From an uncultured Chryseobacterium sp. (GTDB lineage Bacteria > Bacteroidota > Bacteroidia > Flavobacteriales > Weeksellaceae), in contig CAJYLH010000023.1 of NCBI GenBank assembly GCA_913775525.1, positions 93,259-157,258 on the forward strand: a stretch of DNA of 64,000 nt, in the 5' to 3' direction. The translations under genes were made by a program, and so were the position numbers. The notes beneath the pieces were generated by a model. That model ran no database searches and was not told the DNA's origin. It saw only the letters and a program-made list of their open reading frames with translations. Every line of letters begins with the position of its first letter. Within the stretch, counting starts at the first letter, position 1. Shown piece by piece: positions 9,633 through 18,053 of the stretch.

Positions 9633-9747
9633 GCGAATCAGTAGCATCATGAGTAGAAATTCGTATTCCTTCAATCTTAAAAGAGGCAACGGCCGATTTC
9701 ATAATCCGCTGACGTAAATCCTGCGATTTTTTTTGTGGAGTTTTCAT
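9595..9747 (-). CDS. Putative Fic antitoxin with SxxxEG inhibitory motif
   Basis: A 50-residue basic, helical protein reading MKTPQKKSQDLRQRIMKSAV at its start. Residues 22-27 are SFKIEG, which matches the (S/T)xxxE(G/N) motif whose glutamate blocks the ATP site of Fic enzymes in VbhA and YhfG-type class I antitoxins. It is convergent with the Fic gene and overlaps its 3' end by 38 bases, whereas known class I antitoxins are normally upstream on the same strand. Function is inferred from motif and position; there are no other domains. The length is typical of small Fic antitoxins. Confidence 0.68.
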   Translation of the reverse strand: MKTPQKKSQDLRQRIMKSAVASFKIEGIRISTHDATDSLKKVEAKMRKSS

Positions 9748-9969
9748 TTTAAGCCTTCTTTCATTAAATAGTACAATAACAAATATACGTAATTTTTGTT
9801 TGATATAAAATTAATAATGCGAGTAATGGGCTTCTGATTATCAAAAAAATATTTTATTTTCTCCACAATTAAACGTGTTATTGTATGTCATCTGATTCTT
9901 CAGATTTATTTGTTCAATCTTAAGTTCATCTTAAATCTTTGCCTGGGATTAATTATCCAACTTTTATTA

Positions 9970-9977
9970 TACATTTG
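9970..9977 (+). promoter_or_regulatory. TACATTTG -7 element upstream of the Crp-like gene
   Basis: It matches the Bacteroidota TAnnTTTG -7 consensus 45 bases upstream of the regulator start at 10023. No good -33 TTTG was found at the usual spacing, so the call is tentative. The gap 9748-10022 otherwise holds nothing recognisable. Confidence 0.4.
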
Positions 9978-10022
9978 TTTACTGAAACTGCGCGGGTCAG
10001 TCATAAAAATTAATCTATCATC

Positions 10023-10583
10023 ATGCAGGAATTTGTAGATTTTCTAATCCGGTCCGGTCATTTCTCTAATAATGACCTGCAAATGATCCTTTCCAGATTC
10101 CATATGAAAACAGTGCGGAAGGGACAGCTGCTGTTAAAGAAAGGGCAGGTAGCAAGCCGGTATTATTATATCAGGAGCGGAGCCCTGCGTTTTGTGTATG
10201 GCGAAGACCGGGAACTGACTGCCTGGGTGGTACTGCCGGATGAATTTTTTACAGAAATTACCAGCTTTAAACATCAGGAACCGACCCGTTTCAATGTAGA
10301 AGCTATTGAAGAAACCGAACTGTATTATATCGAAAAGGGCGATATGGAATTATTATACCGTAAACTTCCCGCCTGGCAGGAATTCGGGAGGAAAATCTGG
10401 GAATCAATGGCGATACGCATGATTGACGAAATCATCCGTTTCCAGACCCTTACCGTGGAAGAACGCTATCTTGAGTTCCTGCAAAAACCGGGTTTCATGC
10501 AGCGTGTATCCGTAAAACAACTGGCTTCCTATCTCGGGATCACGCCTAATGCCCTGAGCCGCATCCGGAAAAACATCCGTTGA
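10023..10583 (+). CDS. Crp/Fnr-family transcriptional regulator
   Basis: A 186-residue regulator with an N-terminal cyclic-nucleotide-binding-like beta roll (LLKKGQVASRYYYIRSGALR, residues about 37-56) and a C-terminal helix-turn-helix (VSVKQLASYLGITPNALSRI). This is the common Bacteroidota arrangement in which the cAMP-contact residues are not conserved, so the ligand is unknown. It ends 68 bases before the NmrA-type reductase, with a palindrome in between. It may control the reductase and hydrolase downstream. Confidence 0.9.
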   Translation: MQEFVDFLIRSGHFSNNDLQMILSRFHMKTVRKGQLLLKKGQVASRYYYIRSGALRFVYGEDRELTAWVVLPDEFFTEITSFKHQEPTRFNVEAIEETELYYIEKGDMELLYRKLPAWQEFGRKIWESMAIRMIDEIIRFQTLTVEERYLEFLQKPGFMQRVSVKQLASYLGITPNALSRIRKNIR

Positions 10584-10589
10584 GCTTAT

Positions 10590-10609
10590 AAACTACCAAA
10601 TGGTAGTTT
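10590..10609. promoter_or_regulatory. Inverted repeat AAACTACC-N4-GGTAGTTT, putative operator
   Basis: Perfect 8-base arms at 10590-10597 and 10602-10609 sit between the Crp-like gene and the NmrA-type gene, about 40 bases upstream of the latter's start. The spacing is too short for a typical terminator stem and there is no T-run, so an operator is more likely. Which protein binds it is unknown. Confidence 0.5.
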
Positions 10610-10650
10610 CATGGCCTCCGATAATTCATAGTTTTGGTATATCAACAAAT

Positions 10651-11550
10651 ATGACCATTATGAAAAAAACAATTCTGGTTGCCGGTGCCACCGGGAGCCT
10701 CGGAGGAAAAATCTGCCGTGAACTGATCAATGGGGGAGCAGAAGTAAAAGCCATAGTACGTACGGAAAGCAATGCTGAAAAAGTGAACGCACTGAAAGAG
10801 CTGGGCGTTAATGTTATCCAAACCGATTTTAATGATGCTTCCATGCTGGAGTCTGCCTGTTCCGGCGTATCCTGTGTAGTGTCTGCACTCGCAGGGCTGC
10901 ACGACGCTATCGTAGAAACACAGACCAGACTTCTGGACGCCGCAGTTAATGCAGGCATACCGCGTTTTATCCCTTCGGATTTCTGTACCGATTATACGCA
11001 GCTGCCTGAAGGATGCAACCGAAATTTCGATTTGCGTAAAATTTTTGCCGATATTCTCGATAGCTGTCCTATTCAGGCTACTTCAGTTTTTAACGGTGCT
11101 TTTGCATATGTCCTGCAATATGATATTCCCCTTATGAATACAAAAAACCGCACCATTGCTTATTATGAGGGCAAATCCGGATGGGAAATTGATTTCACTA
11201 CCCTGGATGATACAGCTGCTTTTACAGCCGCCGCGGCATTGGATGATACGGCTCCGCGCTACCTTCGCATTGCCGGCTTCCGGGTGAGTCCGGAAGATCT
11301 GGTTCCCCTGACCGCACGCATATTCGGATCGCCGTTTGAACTTCAGAAACAGGGATCCATGGATCAGTTTATGGATATGATTACCAAAATCAGGAAGCAA
11401 CATCCTGAAGGCGAACACGAGCTGTATCCTGCGTGGCAGCAAATGCAGTACTTATACAGTATGTTTGCTGCCCACCACAATACGCTGGACAACGGACGCT
11501 ATCCTGATCTTAACTGGACTGATGCTGAAGAAGCCTTAACAAGAAAATAA
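10651..11550 (+). CDS. NmrA/isoflavone-reductase-like NAD(P)-binding oxidoreductase
   Basis: An atypical short-chain reductase with an N-terminal Rossmann motif GATGSLGGK right after the start. The conserved stretches SDFCTDY and FNGAFAYV are typical of NmrA/PCBER-like proteins that bind NAD(P)H. The start is taken at 10651 (MTIM) or 10660 (MKKTILVAG); an in-frame ATG at 10600 lies inside the palindrome and would add a non-conserved tail. The gene is followed 26 bases later by an alpha/beta hydrolase, probably in one operon. The substrate is unknown. Confidence 0.88.
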   Translation: MTIMKKTILVAGATGSLGGKICRELINGGAEVKAIVRTESNAEKVNALKELGVNVIQTDFNDASMLESACSGVSCVVSALAGLHDAIVETQTRLLDAAVNAGIPRFIPSDFCTDYTQLPEGCNRNFDLRKIFADILDSCPIQATSVFNGAFAYVLQYDIPLMNTKNRTIAYYEGKSGWEIDFTTLDDTAAFTAAAALDDTAPRYLRIAGFRVSPEDLVPLTARIFGSPFELQKQGSMDQFMDMITKIRKQHPEGEHELYPAWQQMQYLYSMFAAHHNTLDNGRYPDLNWTDAEEALTRK

Positions 11551-11576
11551 AATCCCTTAACCTTAATTGTACAGCT

Positions 11577-12494
11577 ATGAACACTCAATATACAGACGAA
11601 GAACTGATTAAAAACTGGGAAGGATTTACCAATCATACCATTAATGTGAACGGAATAGAGTTCCATTATGTGGAAGGAGGCAGCGGATCTCCTCTGGTCT
11701 GCCTTCCGGGATGGCCGCAGACCTGGTATTCATTCCATAGAATTGCTCCACAACTGGCTAAACATTTCCGGGTCTTTATAGTGGATATCCGGGGAATGGG
11801 CAGCTCTGCAACGCCCGATTCCGGCTACGACAAAAAGACAATGGCATCGGATATTTATAATATTATCCTTCAGCTGGGCCTTCAGCAAGCTTTTGTGCTG
11901 GGACATGATATTGGCGGTATGGTGGCAATGAGCCTGGCCTATAATTATCCCCAGGTGGTCTCCGGGCTGATTGTTGCGGATGGCCTGCATCCCAATGAAG
12001 GCATGCTCCAAATGCCGCTGATTCCTGCCGCCGGCACATTCGGGGATAAGATCGATCCTGTTCATCCGTATACCTGGTGGATGGGTTTCAACCAGGTCAG
12101 GGGATTACCTGAAAAACTTCTGGAAGGCCGGTATTATGATCTTTTGGACTGGCTCTTCCGGTATGTTATGGTGGATGAAAGCAAAATGTCTGAATTTGAA
12201 AAAGAAGCTTATGCTGCTGTTTACAATCAGCCGGAACGCATCCGGGCATCCAATGCCTGGTACCAGGCTTTCAGCCAGGATATTGAAGACAGCAAAGGGT
12301 ATGAAAAGCTGACCATGCCTGTATTGGGAATTGCCAGCAATGTTTCTTACGGTTTCTACCAATATGCACTTCCGATGGCAGCTGAAGAGTATGAGCTGGT
12401 CCATCTCCCAGATACGGGGCATTACATGTTTGAAGAAAATCCGGATGCTGTTGCTGAAATCATATCTTCATACCTGATGAAACATAAAGTGTAG
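11577..12494 (+). CDS. Alpha/beta hydrolase, epoxide-hydrolase-like
   Basis: A 305-residue alpha/beta-hydrolase-fold enzyme. The nucleophile elbow GHDIGG places an aspartate (Asp111) at the nucleophile position, as in epoxide hydrolases and haloalkane dehalogenases rather than serine esterases. The oxyanion region is LPGWPQTWYSFH and the catalytic His is at residue 282 in DTGHYMFEENP. There is no signal peptide, so it is cytoplasmic. It is probably cotranscribed with the reductase upstream, which suggests a shared xenobiotic or secondary-metabolite conversion. Confidence 0.88.
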   Translation: MNTQYTDEELIKNWEGFTNHTINVNGIEFHYVEGGSGSPLVCLPGWPQTWYSFHRIAPQLAKHFRVFIVDIRGMGSSATPDSGYDKKTMASDIYNIILQLGLQQAFVLGHDIGGMVAMSLAYNYPQVVSGLIVADGLHPNEGMLQMPLIPAAGTFGDKIDPVHPYTWWMGFNQVRGLPEKLLEGRYYDLLDWLFRYVMVDESKMSEFEKEAYAAVYNQPERIRASNAWYQAFSQDIEDSKGYEKLTMPVLGIASNVSYGFYQYALPMAAEEYELVHLPDTGHYMFEENPDAVAEIISSYLMKHKV

Positions 12495-12716
12495 AATAGA
12501 ACTAAAATTGAACTGATAGGGATGGATAAAGAGCAATATCACTGATAAATTATGTGAAGCATATTATTTTATATTTTGGGTGGTGTTCTTTTAATTTATT
12601 AAGGATGAGTCTCTTTCCCTATGGCTGCAATAAAATTCCGGATTTGAAAGCGGTACAGTAGGCATAATAACATGCGAAAAAATCCGGACTCTGCTGCCAG
12701 ATACAGAAATTCTTAT

Positions 12717-12792
12717 TACATTTGCAGCTCAAATCTAATTTAGAGTTATTAGTTATTGAAAAATTCGTCCCCGGCTTCAGCCGGGGTTTTTT
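12717..12792 (+). ncRNA. Possible short promoter-terminator RNA unit
   Basis: A TAnnTTTG element (TACATTTG, 12717-12724) is followed 45 bases later by a strong stem-loop (CCCCGGC-TTCA-GCCGGGG, 12769-12786) and six T residues. There is no open reading frame between them. This could be a short RNA of about 60 bases, or simply a chance -7 match in front of the terminator. The rest of the gap 12495-12824 shows nothing else. Confidence 0.25.
12769..12792 (+). terminator. Strong hairpin terminator, probably bidirectional
   Basis: A seven-pair all-GC stem with a TTCA loop is followed by T6 on the plus strand. On the minus strand it lies about 40 bases downstream of the DnaE-like gene and is followed a few bases later by T5, so it may stop both directions. 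Confidence 0.8.
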
Positions 12793-12824
12793 GTTATACA
12801 GCCGGAACGAATTCCGGAATTGGG

Positions 12825-15800
12825 TTACCTGTTGATCCTGTACCGTGGCAAATTGATCTCCTGTGCCTGTGGATAAGGTTTTCTTGAGGTCATGCTTACA
12901 TCTTCCCGGATTTTCTGATAGATATCATACTCCTTTTCCTGTGCATAAGCATACCTCGGGTCCGGAATCATCGGCAGTTTTGCCATTTTATGGATGGTAA
13001 CGGTAGGAAAGTGGTAATCCACTTCTACAGTACCCAGCAGGAGATAACAGCCGCCACCCTGAAAATCATAATCTTTAAGGCTGTCCGGAAAGTGGGTCGT
13101 GTCAAAATATTCCCCGTTCACATCAATCCAGGTCCCGAAAAACATCGCTCCCTTTTTTGTAGGAACGTGTTTCCTGGAGATCAGGTAAGCCAGCATCTTT
13201 ACCTGGCGTTTATGGAAGCGGGGCAGGTCCTTCACAAAAACTGAGCCGCGGTATGAGGTCTGCAGCAGGTCAAACGGACTGCAGGAAACCGGGAATCCGA
13301 TGATTTCTATCTCATCGAAAGCATCTTCTAAAGGCTCCCTCTTCAGTTCGGGCAGTTGAAAAGACTGTACCGGTTCTTCAATCAGCATCATGCCTCTGTT
13401 TTCAGGTTTAAAGTTGACCAGCAGCATCCTCGCTTCCACGAGCAGTTCATTTTTGGGTTTGCCGGTAAACCGGAAGGCCCCGATGAAAATCAGTGTCTGA
13501 ATAGTTTCAATACCGGCCGGGATACGCCGGATAAAATCTTCCAGCGAGCTGTAAGTCCCGTTACGCTCACGTTCTTCCACAATGCTGTGGGCTACTTTTG
13601 TTTCAAGCCTTTCCATCAGCATAAAACCCAGATAGATCTCATTTCCTTTGAGAGTAGCCAGATATTCGCTGGTATTCACACACGGGACCTGAATGCCGGC
13701 TCCTGACATCCTGGCTTCATGGATATAGACTTCTGTACGGTAAAAGCCACCCTGGTTATTGATCACTGAGACCATGAATTCCAGCGGATAGTATACTTTC
13801 AGGTATAGGCTCTGGTAACTTTCCGTGGCATAGGAAGCTGAATGGGCCTTGCAGAAGGAATACCCGGCGAAAGATTCAATCTGCCGGAAGGCTTCCCGGG
13901 TAAGGGCTTCAGAATGCCCTTGTTCCTTGCATTTTTTAAAGAAGTTAGTTTTTACTTCCTGTACTTTTTCAATCGACCTTTCTTTTCCGCTCATGGCCCT
14001 TCGGAGGATATCTGCGTCTGCCAGTGACACGCCTCCGAAATACTGGGCAATCTTAATGACGTCTTCCTGATACACCATAATGCCGTAAGTTTCCTTCAGG
14101 TTTTCCTCAAAAATAGGGTGGAAGTACTCAAACCGGTCCGGATGGTTATGCCTGAAAATATATTCCCGCATCATCCCGCTCTGGGCTACGCCGGGCCTGA
14201 TGATGGACGAAGCAGCGACTAAAGTCCGGTAATCCGAACACTTCAGCCTTCTCAGAAGCCCGCGCATTGCAGGGGATTCAATATAAAAACATCCGATGGT
14301 CTTTCCTACCGCCAGGTATTCATTGGATTTTGCTTCGTTTTTAGACAGGGCAGTATTCCGGATATCTACAGTAATGCCTCTCGTCTTTTCGATAAGGGCT
14401 ACCGTGTCATTAATGGTGCCCAGTCCGCGCTGAGAAAGAATATCGAATTTTTCAAGTCCGATATCTTCCGCCGTATCCATATCGAACTGGGCAATCGGGA
14501 ATCCTTTGGGAGGCATTTCCAGGGCCGTGAAATCAGTGATGGGATCTTCGGAAATCAGGATTCCGCAGGCATGCATGCTGCGCTGGTTCGGGAATTTCTC
14601 CATCATGGCGCCGTAGCGGTGGACATGCTTCACTACTGAGTTCCGGTCATGGGTTTCTACCGATTGATTGGCCAGGCCGTCAAGCTCTTCTTTGGGAAGT
14701 CCGAATACTTTCCCTACTTCCCGGAAGATCGATTTGTATTTGAACTGCACATTCGTACCGCAGAAGGCCACATGCTCTTTTCCATAACGCTTAAAGATAT
14801 ATTCCAGGATGGTATCCCTGTTCTGCCAGCTCCAGTCGATGTCAAAATCCGGCGGTGAATTCCGGTTCAGGTTCAGGAAACGTTCAAAGTAAAGATCGAG
14901 TTCCAGCGGGCAGATGTCCGTAATGCCCAGGCAGTAGCTGACAATGGAATTGGCACCGCTCCCTCTTCCCACGTGCATAAGCCCCATGCGGTTGCTGTAG
15001 CGGACAATATCCCAGGTGATCAGGAAATAGGAACAGAAATTAAGCGTATGGATAACTTCCAGTTCGCGCTCCACTCTTTTGCGGGCTTCTTCATGATCAT
15101 TGCCGTAGCGTTTTTTAAGCCCCAGGTAAGCCAGCCGGGTCAGCATCTTCAGATCTGATGCTCTGGACCGTGTATAGGACTGCCTGTTGCGGACCTTTTT
15201 AAAATCGAATTCAAAGCTGCATTCCGCCAACAGCTTTTTAGTGTTTTCAATAATTTCAGGGTAATACTGAAATTCTTCAGTAAGTTCCCTTTCGGATTTC
15301 ATATATTCCGATTTCCGGCAGGTATCCTGTTCCGAAAGCATGGATAACAGGGTATTTTTATCAATAGCCCTTAAAATAAGGTGCAGGTTGTATTCTTTCT
15401 GGGAACTGAACGTTACCGGCTGGAGGATGACCATACGGTGAAGATGCTTTTTCAGTTCGGGACGGATCAGGAAATTCAGCTCCTCTTCGCGGATGCCGAT
15501 GTATTCATTGTCTTTAAGTACTGCCGGCATATTCTGCAATGGATACACCACGAATACATTTTCAAAATCCGGGGCTGTTTCCGTAAGTGCTGCTCCGTCG
15601 CAGTTATGGGCGGTGATCATCCGGTTCACTTCCCCGATCCCGGAAAACTCCCGGGCTATGGAGATATACAGCAGCTTATTGTCTTTTCTGATTTCCATTC
15701 CGGCGATCGGCCTGATTCCGGCAGCATCACACTGCTTTTTAAAATCATAAATGGCGGTAATGGTATTGATATCCGTAAGCACCATTTCTTTGATGCCCAG

Positions 15801-15881
15801 GCTTTGGGCTTTCTGTACAAGCTCTTCTACGGACAGGGTTCCGTAACGCAGGCTGTGGAAGGAGTGACAGTTGATATACAT
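12825..15881 (-). CDS. dnaE2: DNA polymerase III alpha-like translesion polymerase (DnaE2/ImuC type)
   Basis: A C-family DNA polymerase of about 1018 residues, shorter than a replicative DnaE. An N-terminal PHP domain begins CHSFHSLRYGTLS, and the palm carries PDFDIDW near residue 345, with the catalytic aspartates present. HVGRGSGANS and the thumb/finger region with SFCKAHSASYA follow, and an OB-fold-like C-terminus ends the protein. The start is set at 15881 (MYINCHSF), 10 bases after the DinB stop; an in-frame ATG at 15920 would overlap DinB. Together with DinB and the divergent S24 repressor it forms a damage-inducible mutagenesis cassette. No ImuA-like gene is present nearby. Confidence 0.88.
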   Translation of the reverse strand: MYINCHSFHSLRYGTLSVEELVQKAQSLGIKEMVLTDINTITAIYDFKKQCDAAGIRPIAGMEIRKDNKLLYISIAREFSGIGEVNRMITAHNCDGAALTETAPDFENVFVVYPLQNMPAVLKDNEYIGIREEELNFLIRPELKKHLHRMVILQPVTFSSQKEYNLHLILRAIDKNTLLSMLSEQDTCRKSEYMKSERELTEEFQYYPEIIENTKKLLAECSFEFDFKKVRNRQSYTRSRASDLKMLTRLAYLGLKKRYGNDHEEARKRVERELEVIHTLNFCSYFLITWDIVRYSNRMGLMHVGRGSGANSIVSYCLGITDICPLELDLYFERFLNLNRNSPPDFDIDWSWQNRDTILEYIFKRYGKEHVAFCGTNVQFKYKSIFREVGKVFGLPKEELDGLANQSVETHDRNSVVKHVHRYGAMMEKFPNQRSMHACGILISEDPITDFTALEMPPKGFPIAQFDMDTAEDIGLEKFDILSQRGLGTINDTVALIEKTRGITVDIRNTALSKNEAKSNEYLAVGKTIGCFYIESPAMRGLLRRLKCSDYRTLVAASSIIRPGVAQSGMMREYIFRHNHPDRFEYFHPIFEENLKETYGIMVYQEDVIKIAQYFGGVSLADADILRRAMSGKERSIEKVQEVKTNFFKKCKEQGHSEALTREAFRQIESFAGYSFCKAHSASYATESYQSLYLKVYYPLEFMVSVINNQGGFYRTEVYIHEARMSGAGIQVPCVNTSEYLATLKGNEIYLGFMLMERLETKVAHSIVEERERNGTYSSLEDFIRRIPAGIETIQTLIFIGAFRFTGKPKNELLVEARMLLVNFKPENRGMMLIEEPVQSFQLPELKREPLEDAFDEIEIIGFPVSCSPFDLLQTSYRGSVFVKDLPRFHKRQVKMLAYLISRKHVPTKKGAMFFGTWIDVNGEYFDTTHFPDSLKDYDFQGGGCYLLLGTVEVDYHFPTVTIHKMAKLPMIPDPRYAYAQEKEYDIYQKIREDVSMTSRKPYPQAQEINLPRYRINR

Positions 15882-15891
15882 AGGAAAAAGA

Positions 15892-17052
15892 TTATAATAG
15901 GGTTTTATGTTCAAAATCAAAGCCCGAAGCCCTGCCTACGGCATCCGCTCCGAAACGGTTTTTAAGACGGTCCATGGCCTGGTAAAGGCTCATCTGTTCT
16001 TCGGTATCCTCAAACAGGTTCATCTGGTGCCGGCCGTGGACAAGGTCAGTGAATCTCAGGCCGATAAGCCGGATCCGCATCCGGCGCGTATACAGCCGGT
16101 TGAAAAGTTCGAGGGCAACCCTTGACAAGGTATGGTCCGCTGAGGTATAGGCGACCCTGCTCTGTTTGGTCTCCGTGTCGAAATTGGCGTACCGTATTTT
16201 GACCACCACGGTAGAGGTCAGCCATTTCTCCTGTCTCAGCTGGTAAGCCAGCTTTTCTGACATTCCGTTTAATATTCTTTTCAGATCCGGGATATCGATG
16301 GTATCGACAGCGAAAGTCTTTTCTGTGGAAATGGATTTGCGTTCGGAGTAGGGGATGACCGGATTTTCATCGATGCCATTGGCTTTCTTCCACAGTTCTT
16401 TTCCGTTGGCTCCGATCATTTGCTGGAGGACCAGTACGGGCATTTCAGATAACGTATGGATAGTACGGATGCCTACCCGGGAAAGCAGCTGGAATGTGCG
16501 GTCACCTACCATCGGGATTTTCCTGACGGAAAGCGGGTTCAAAAAAGGCCGGATCTCCGTTTCCCCGATTTGCAGTCTGCCTTCAGGCTTGGATTCTCCG
16601 GTCCCGATTTTGGAAACCGTTTTGTTGGCAGACAATGCAAAGCTGACCGGGAGCCCCACTTCCTTGGTAATGGATAACGCCATCTCCTGGGTCCAGCGGA
16701 AACATCCGAAAAATTTATCCATCCCGGACAGGTCCAGGTAGAATTCATCGATGCTTGCTTTCTCCATCAACGGAACCTTTTCCCGGATCACGTCAGTTAC
16801 TGTATGGGAAAGATTGGAATAGAGTTCATAATCGCCTTTGATAATCTTTGCTTCAGGACAAAGTCTCAATGCCATCCGGATGGGCATGGCAGAATGTACG
16901 CCGAATTTCCGTGCTTCATAGGAACATGACGCCACAACACCACGGTCTCCGCCTCCTATAATAAGCGGGATTCCCTTGAGAGCGTCATTGTTACGCCGCT
17001 CGCAGGCTACGAAGAAGGAGTCAAGATCCATATGTACTATTGCACGGTTCAT
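15892..17052 (-). CDS. dinB: Y-family DNA polymerase (DinB/Pol IV type)
   Basis: A 386-residue translesion polymerase. The palm motif MDLDSFF at residues 8-14 and the second carboxylate pair in SIDEFYLD (Asp102, Glu103) are intact, so it should be active, unlike ImuB proteins. A helix-hairpin-helix-like region (VRKIPMVGDRTF) and little-finger domain follow, and the C-terminus has HQMNLFED, a likely beta-clamp-binding motif. It is the first gene of a leftward operon with the DnaE2-like polymerase. Its upstream region is shared with the divergent S24 repressor and carries two operators. A TAnnTTTG box (TAGTTTTG, minus strand, 17057-17064) lies directly upstream. Confidence 0.93.
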   Translation of the reverse strand: MNRAIVHMDLDSFFVACERRNNDALKGIPLIIGGGDRGVVASCSYEARKFGVHSAMPIRMALRLCPEAKIIKGDYELYSNLSHTVTDVIREKVPLMEKASIDEFYLDLSGMDKFFGCFRWTQEMALSITKEVGLPVSFALSANKTVSKIGTGESKPEGRLQIGETEIRPFLNPLSVRKIPMVGDRTFQLLSRVGIRTIHTLSEMPVLVLQQMIGANGKELWKKANGIDENPVIPYSERKSISTEKTFAVDTIDIPDLKRILNGMSEKLAYQLRQEKWLTSTVVVKIRYANFDTETKQSRVAYTSADHTLSRVALELFNRLYTRRMRIRLIGLRFTDLVHGRHQMNLFEDTEEQMSLYQAMDRLKNRFGADAVGRASGFDFEHKTLL

Positions 17053-17064
17053 GGTACAAAACTA

Positions 17065-17112
17065 GATACTATTTGTATCATTTTTTGTATATTTGCTGAT
17101 ACAAATTGTATC
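17065..17112. promoter_or_regulatory. Paired GATAC-N5-GTATC operators, SOS-box-like
   Basis: Two copies of the same dyad, at 17065-17079 (GATAC-TATTT-GTATC) and 17098-17112 (GATAC-AAATT-GTATC), lie 33 bases apart centre to centre, about three helical turns. They fill the 61-base divergent gap between dinB and the S24 repressor gene. A TATATTTG element at 17088-17095 on the plus strand lies between them. The second copy ends two bases before the repressor start. This is the expected layout for autoregulation and for repression of the polymerase operon. Confidence 0.85.
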
Positions 17113-17113
17113 A

Positions 17114-17890
17114 ATGTCTATTTTTTCAGAAAACATCAGGTTTTTAAGGGCTCAGAAAAATATATCCCAGCAGGAACTCGCGGATAAAATTTTACTGAGC
17201 AGGGTGCGCTATTCCAAATACGAAGACGGGCGTTCCGAGGCTCCCTATGAGCTTCTGATCAGGATTTCAAAATATTTCAATGTGAGCATCGATCTGCTGC
17301 TGACGGTTGATATCCGGAAATATCCTCTGGAAGATATTCTGAAACTTCCGGACAACAGGATCGTGCTGCCCGTTATTGTGGATCAACTCGGGAATAACAG
17401 TATTGAAATTGTGCCGCAGAAGGCATCGATGGGTTATTTGTCCGGATACAGCGACCCTGAATATATTGAAAGCTTACAGCGGATTTCATTGCCTTTTCTG
17501 GTCAACGGTAAATACAGGGCATTCCCGGCACAGGGTGATTCCATGCCTCCGTTTAAGGACGGATCTTACATCATCGGCAAATATGTTGAGGATATCAATG
17601 ACCTTAAGGCAGGGAAAAGTTATGTTTTTGTCACCCTGAATGATGGTATTTCCTATAAACGGTTTAAAGCTAAGAAAGGGAAATCCGTTACGGTAGCTGC
17701 CGACAACCCGTTTTATAAGCCTTACGATATTCCGTTAGGGGAAATTGTAGAAGTATGGCAATATGCTTCGGGGATATTCCCGGAGGATTTTGAGCCTGAC
17801 CATTATGAAAATCACAATATCAGAGACATGTTCATGGAGCTGAGGAGAGACATACGTGATCTGGACGATAAGGTTTCAGGGATTAGATAA
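17114..17890 (+). CDS. LexA-like XRE/S24 repressor of the mutagenesis cassette
   Basis: About 258 residues. The N-terminal XRE helix-turn-helix is seen in NISQQELADKILLSRVRYSK, and the C-terminal S24 peptidase domain has its serine in AQGDSMPPF (about Ser143) and lysine in GISYKRF (about Lys182). The ATG at 17114 is preferred because the open frame upstream begins only with a TTG inside the promoter and operator region. No clear Ala-Gly cleavage site is seen between the two domains, so the mode of inactivation is uncertain. It is divergent from dinB across paired operators and is the likely damage-responsive repressor of dinB-dnaE2 and of itself. Confidence 0.88.
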   Translation: MSIFSENIRFLRAQKNISQQELADKILLSRVRYSKYEDGRSEAPYELLIRISKYFNVSIDLLLTVDIRKYPLEDILKLPDNRIVLPVIVDQLGNNSIEIVPQKASMGYLSGYSDPEYIESLQRISLPFLVNGKYRAFPAQGDSMPPFKDGSYIIGKYVEDINDLKAGKSYVFVTLNDGISYKRFKAKKGKSVTVAADNPFYKPYDIPLGEIVEVWQYASGIFPEDFEPDHYENHNIRDMFMELRRDIRDLDDKVSGIR

Positions 17891-18053
17891 CCGGTATAAT
17901 TGGAGGAAGACTATAATCAAACTGCATAAGGTTATTTGAGCAGGGTTCTAAGATATGAACAGATTTTATTTTGACTAAATGAAAAAGGAATCCTTATACG
18001 ACAAACCTTGATGCATTCATATTCAGAAAAAATAAAACCTGTCTAACTATTGG

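Noticed and set aside
10600-10650. Longer start for the NmrA-type gene
   Set aside because: This ATG lies inside the palindrome and adds a non-conserved tail before the Rossmann motif.
15882-15920. Longer start for the DnaE2-like gene
   Set aside because: It would overlap the DinB gene and adds 13 residues ahead of the PHP domain. The ATG at 15881 fits the PHP start directly.
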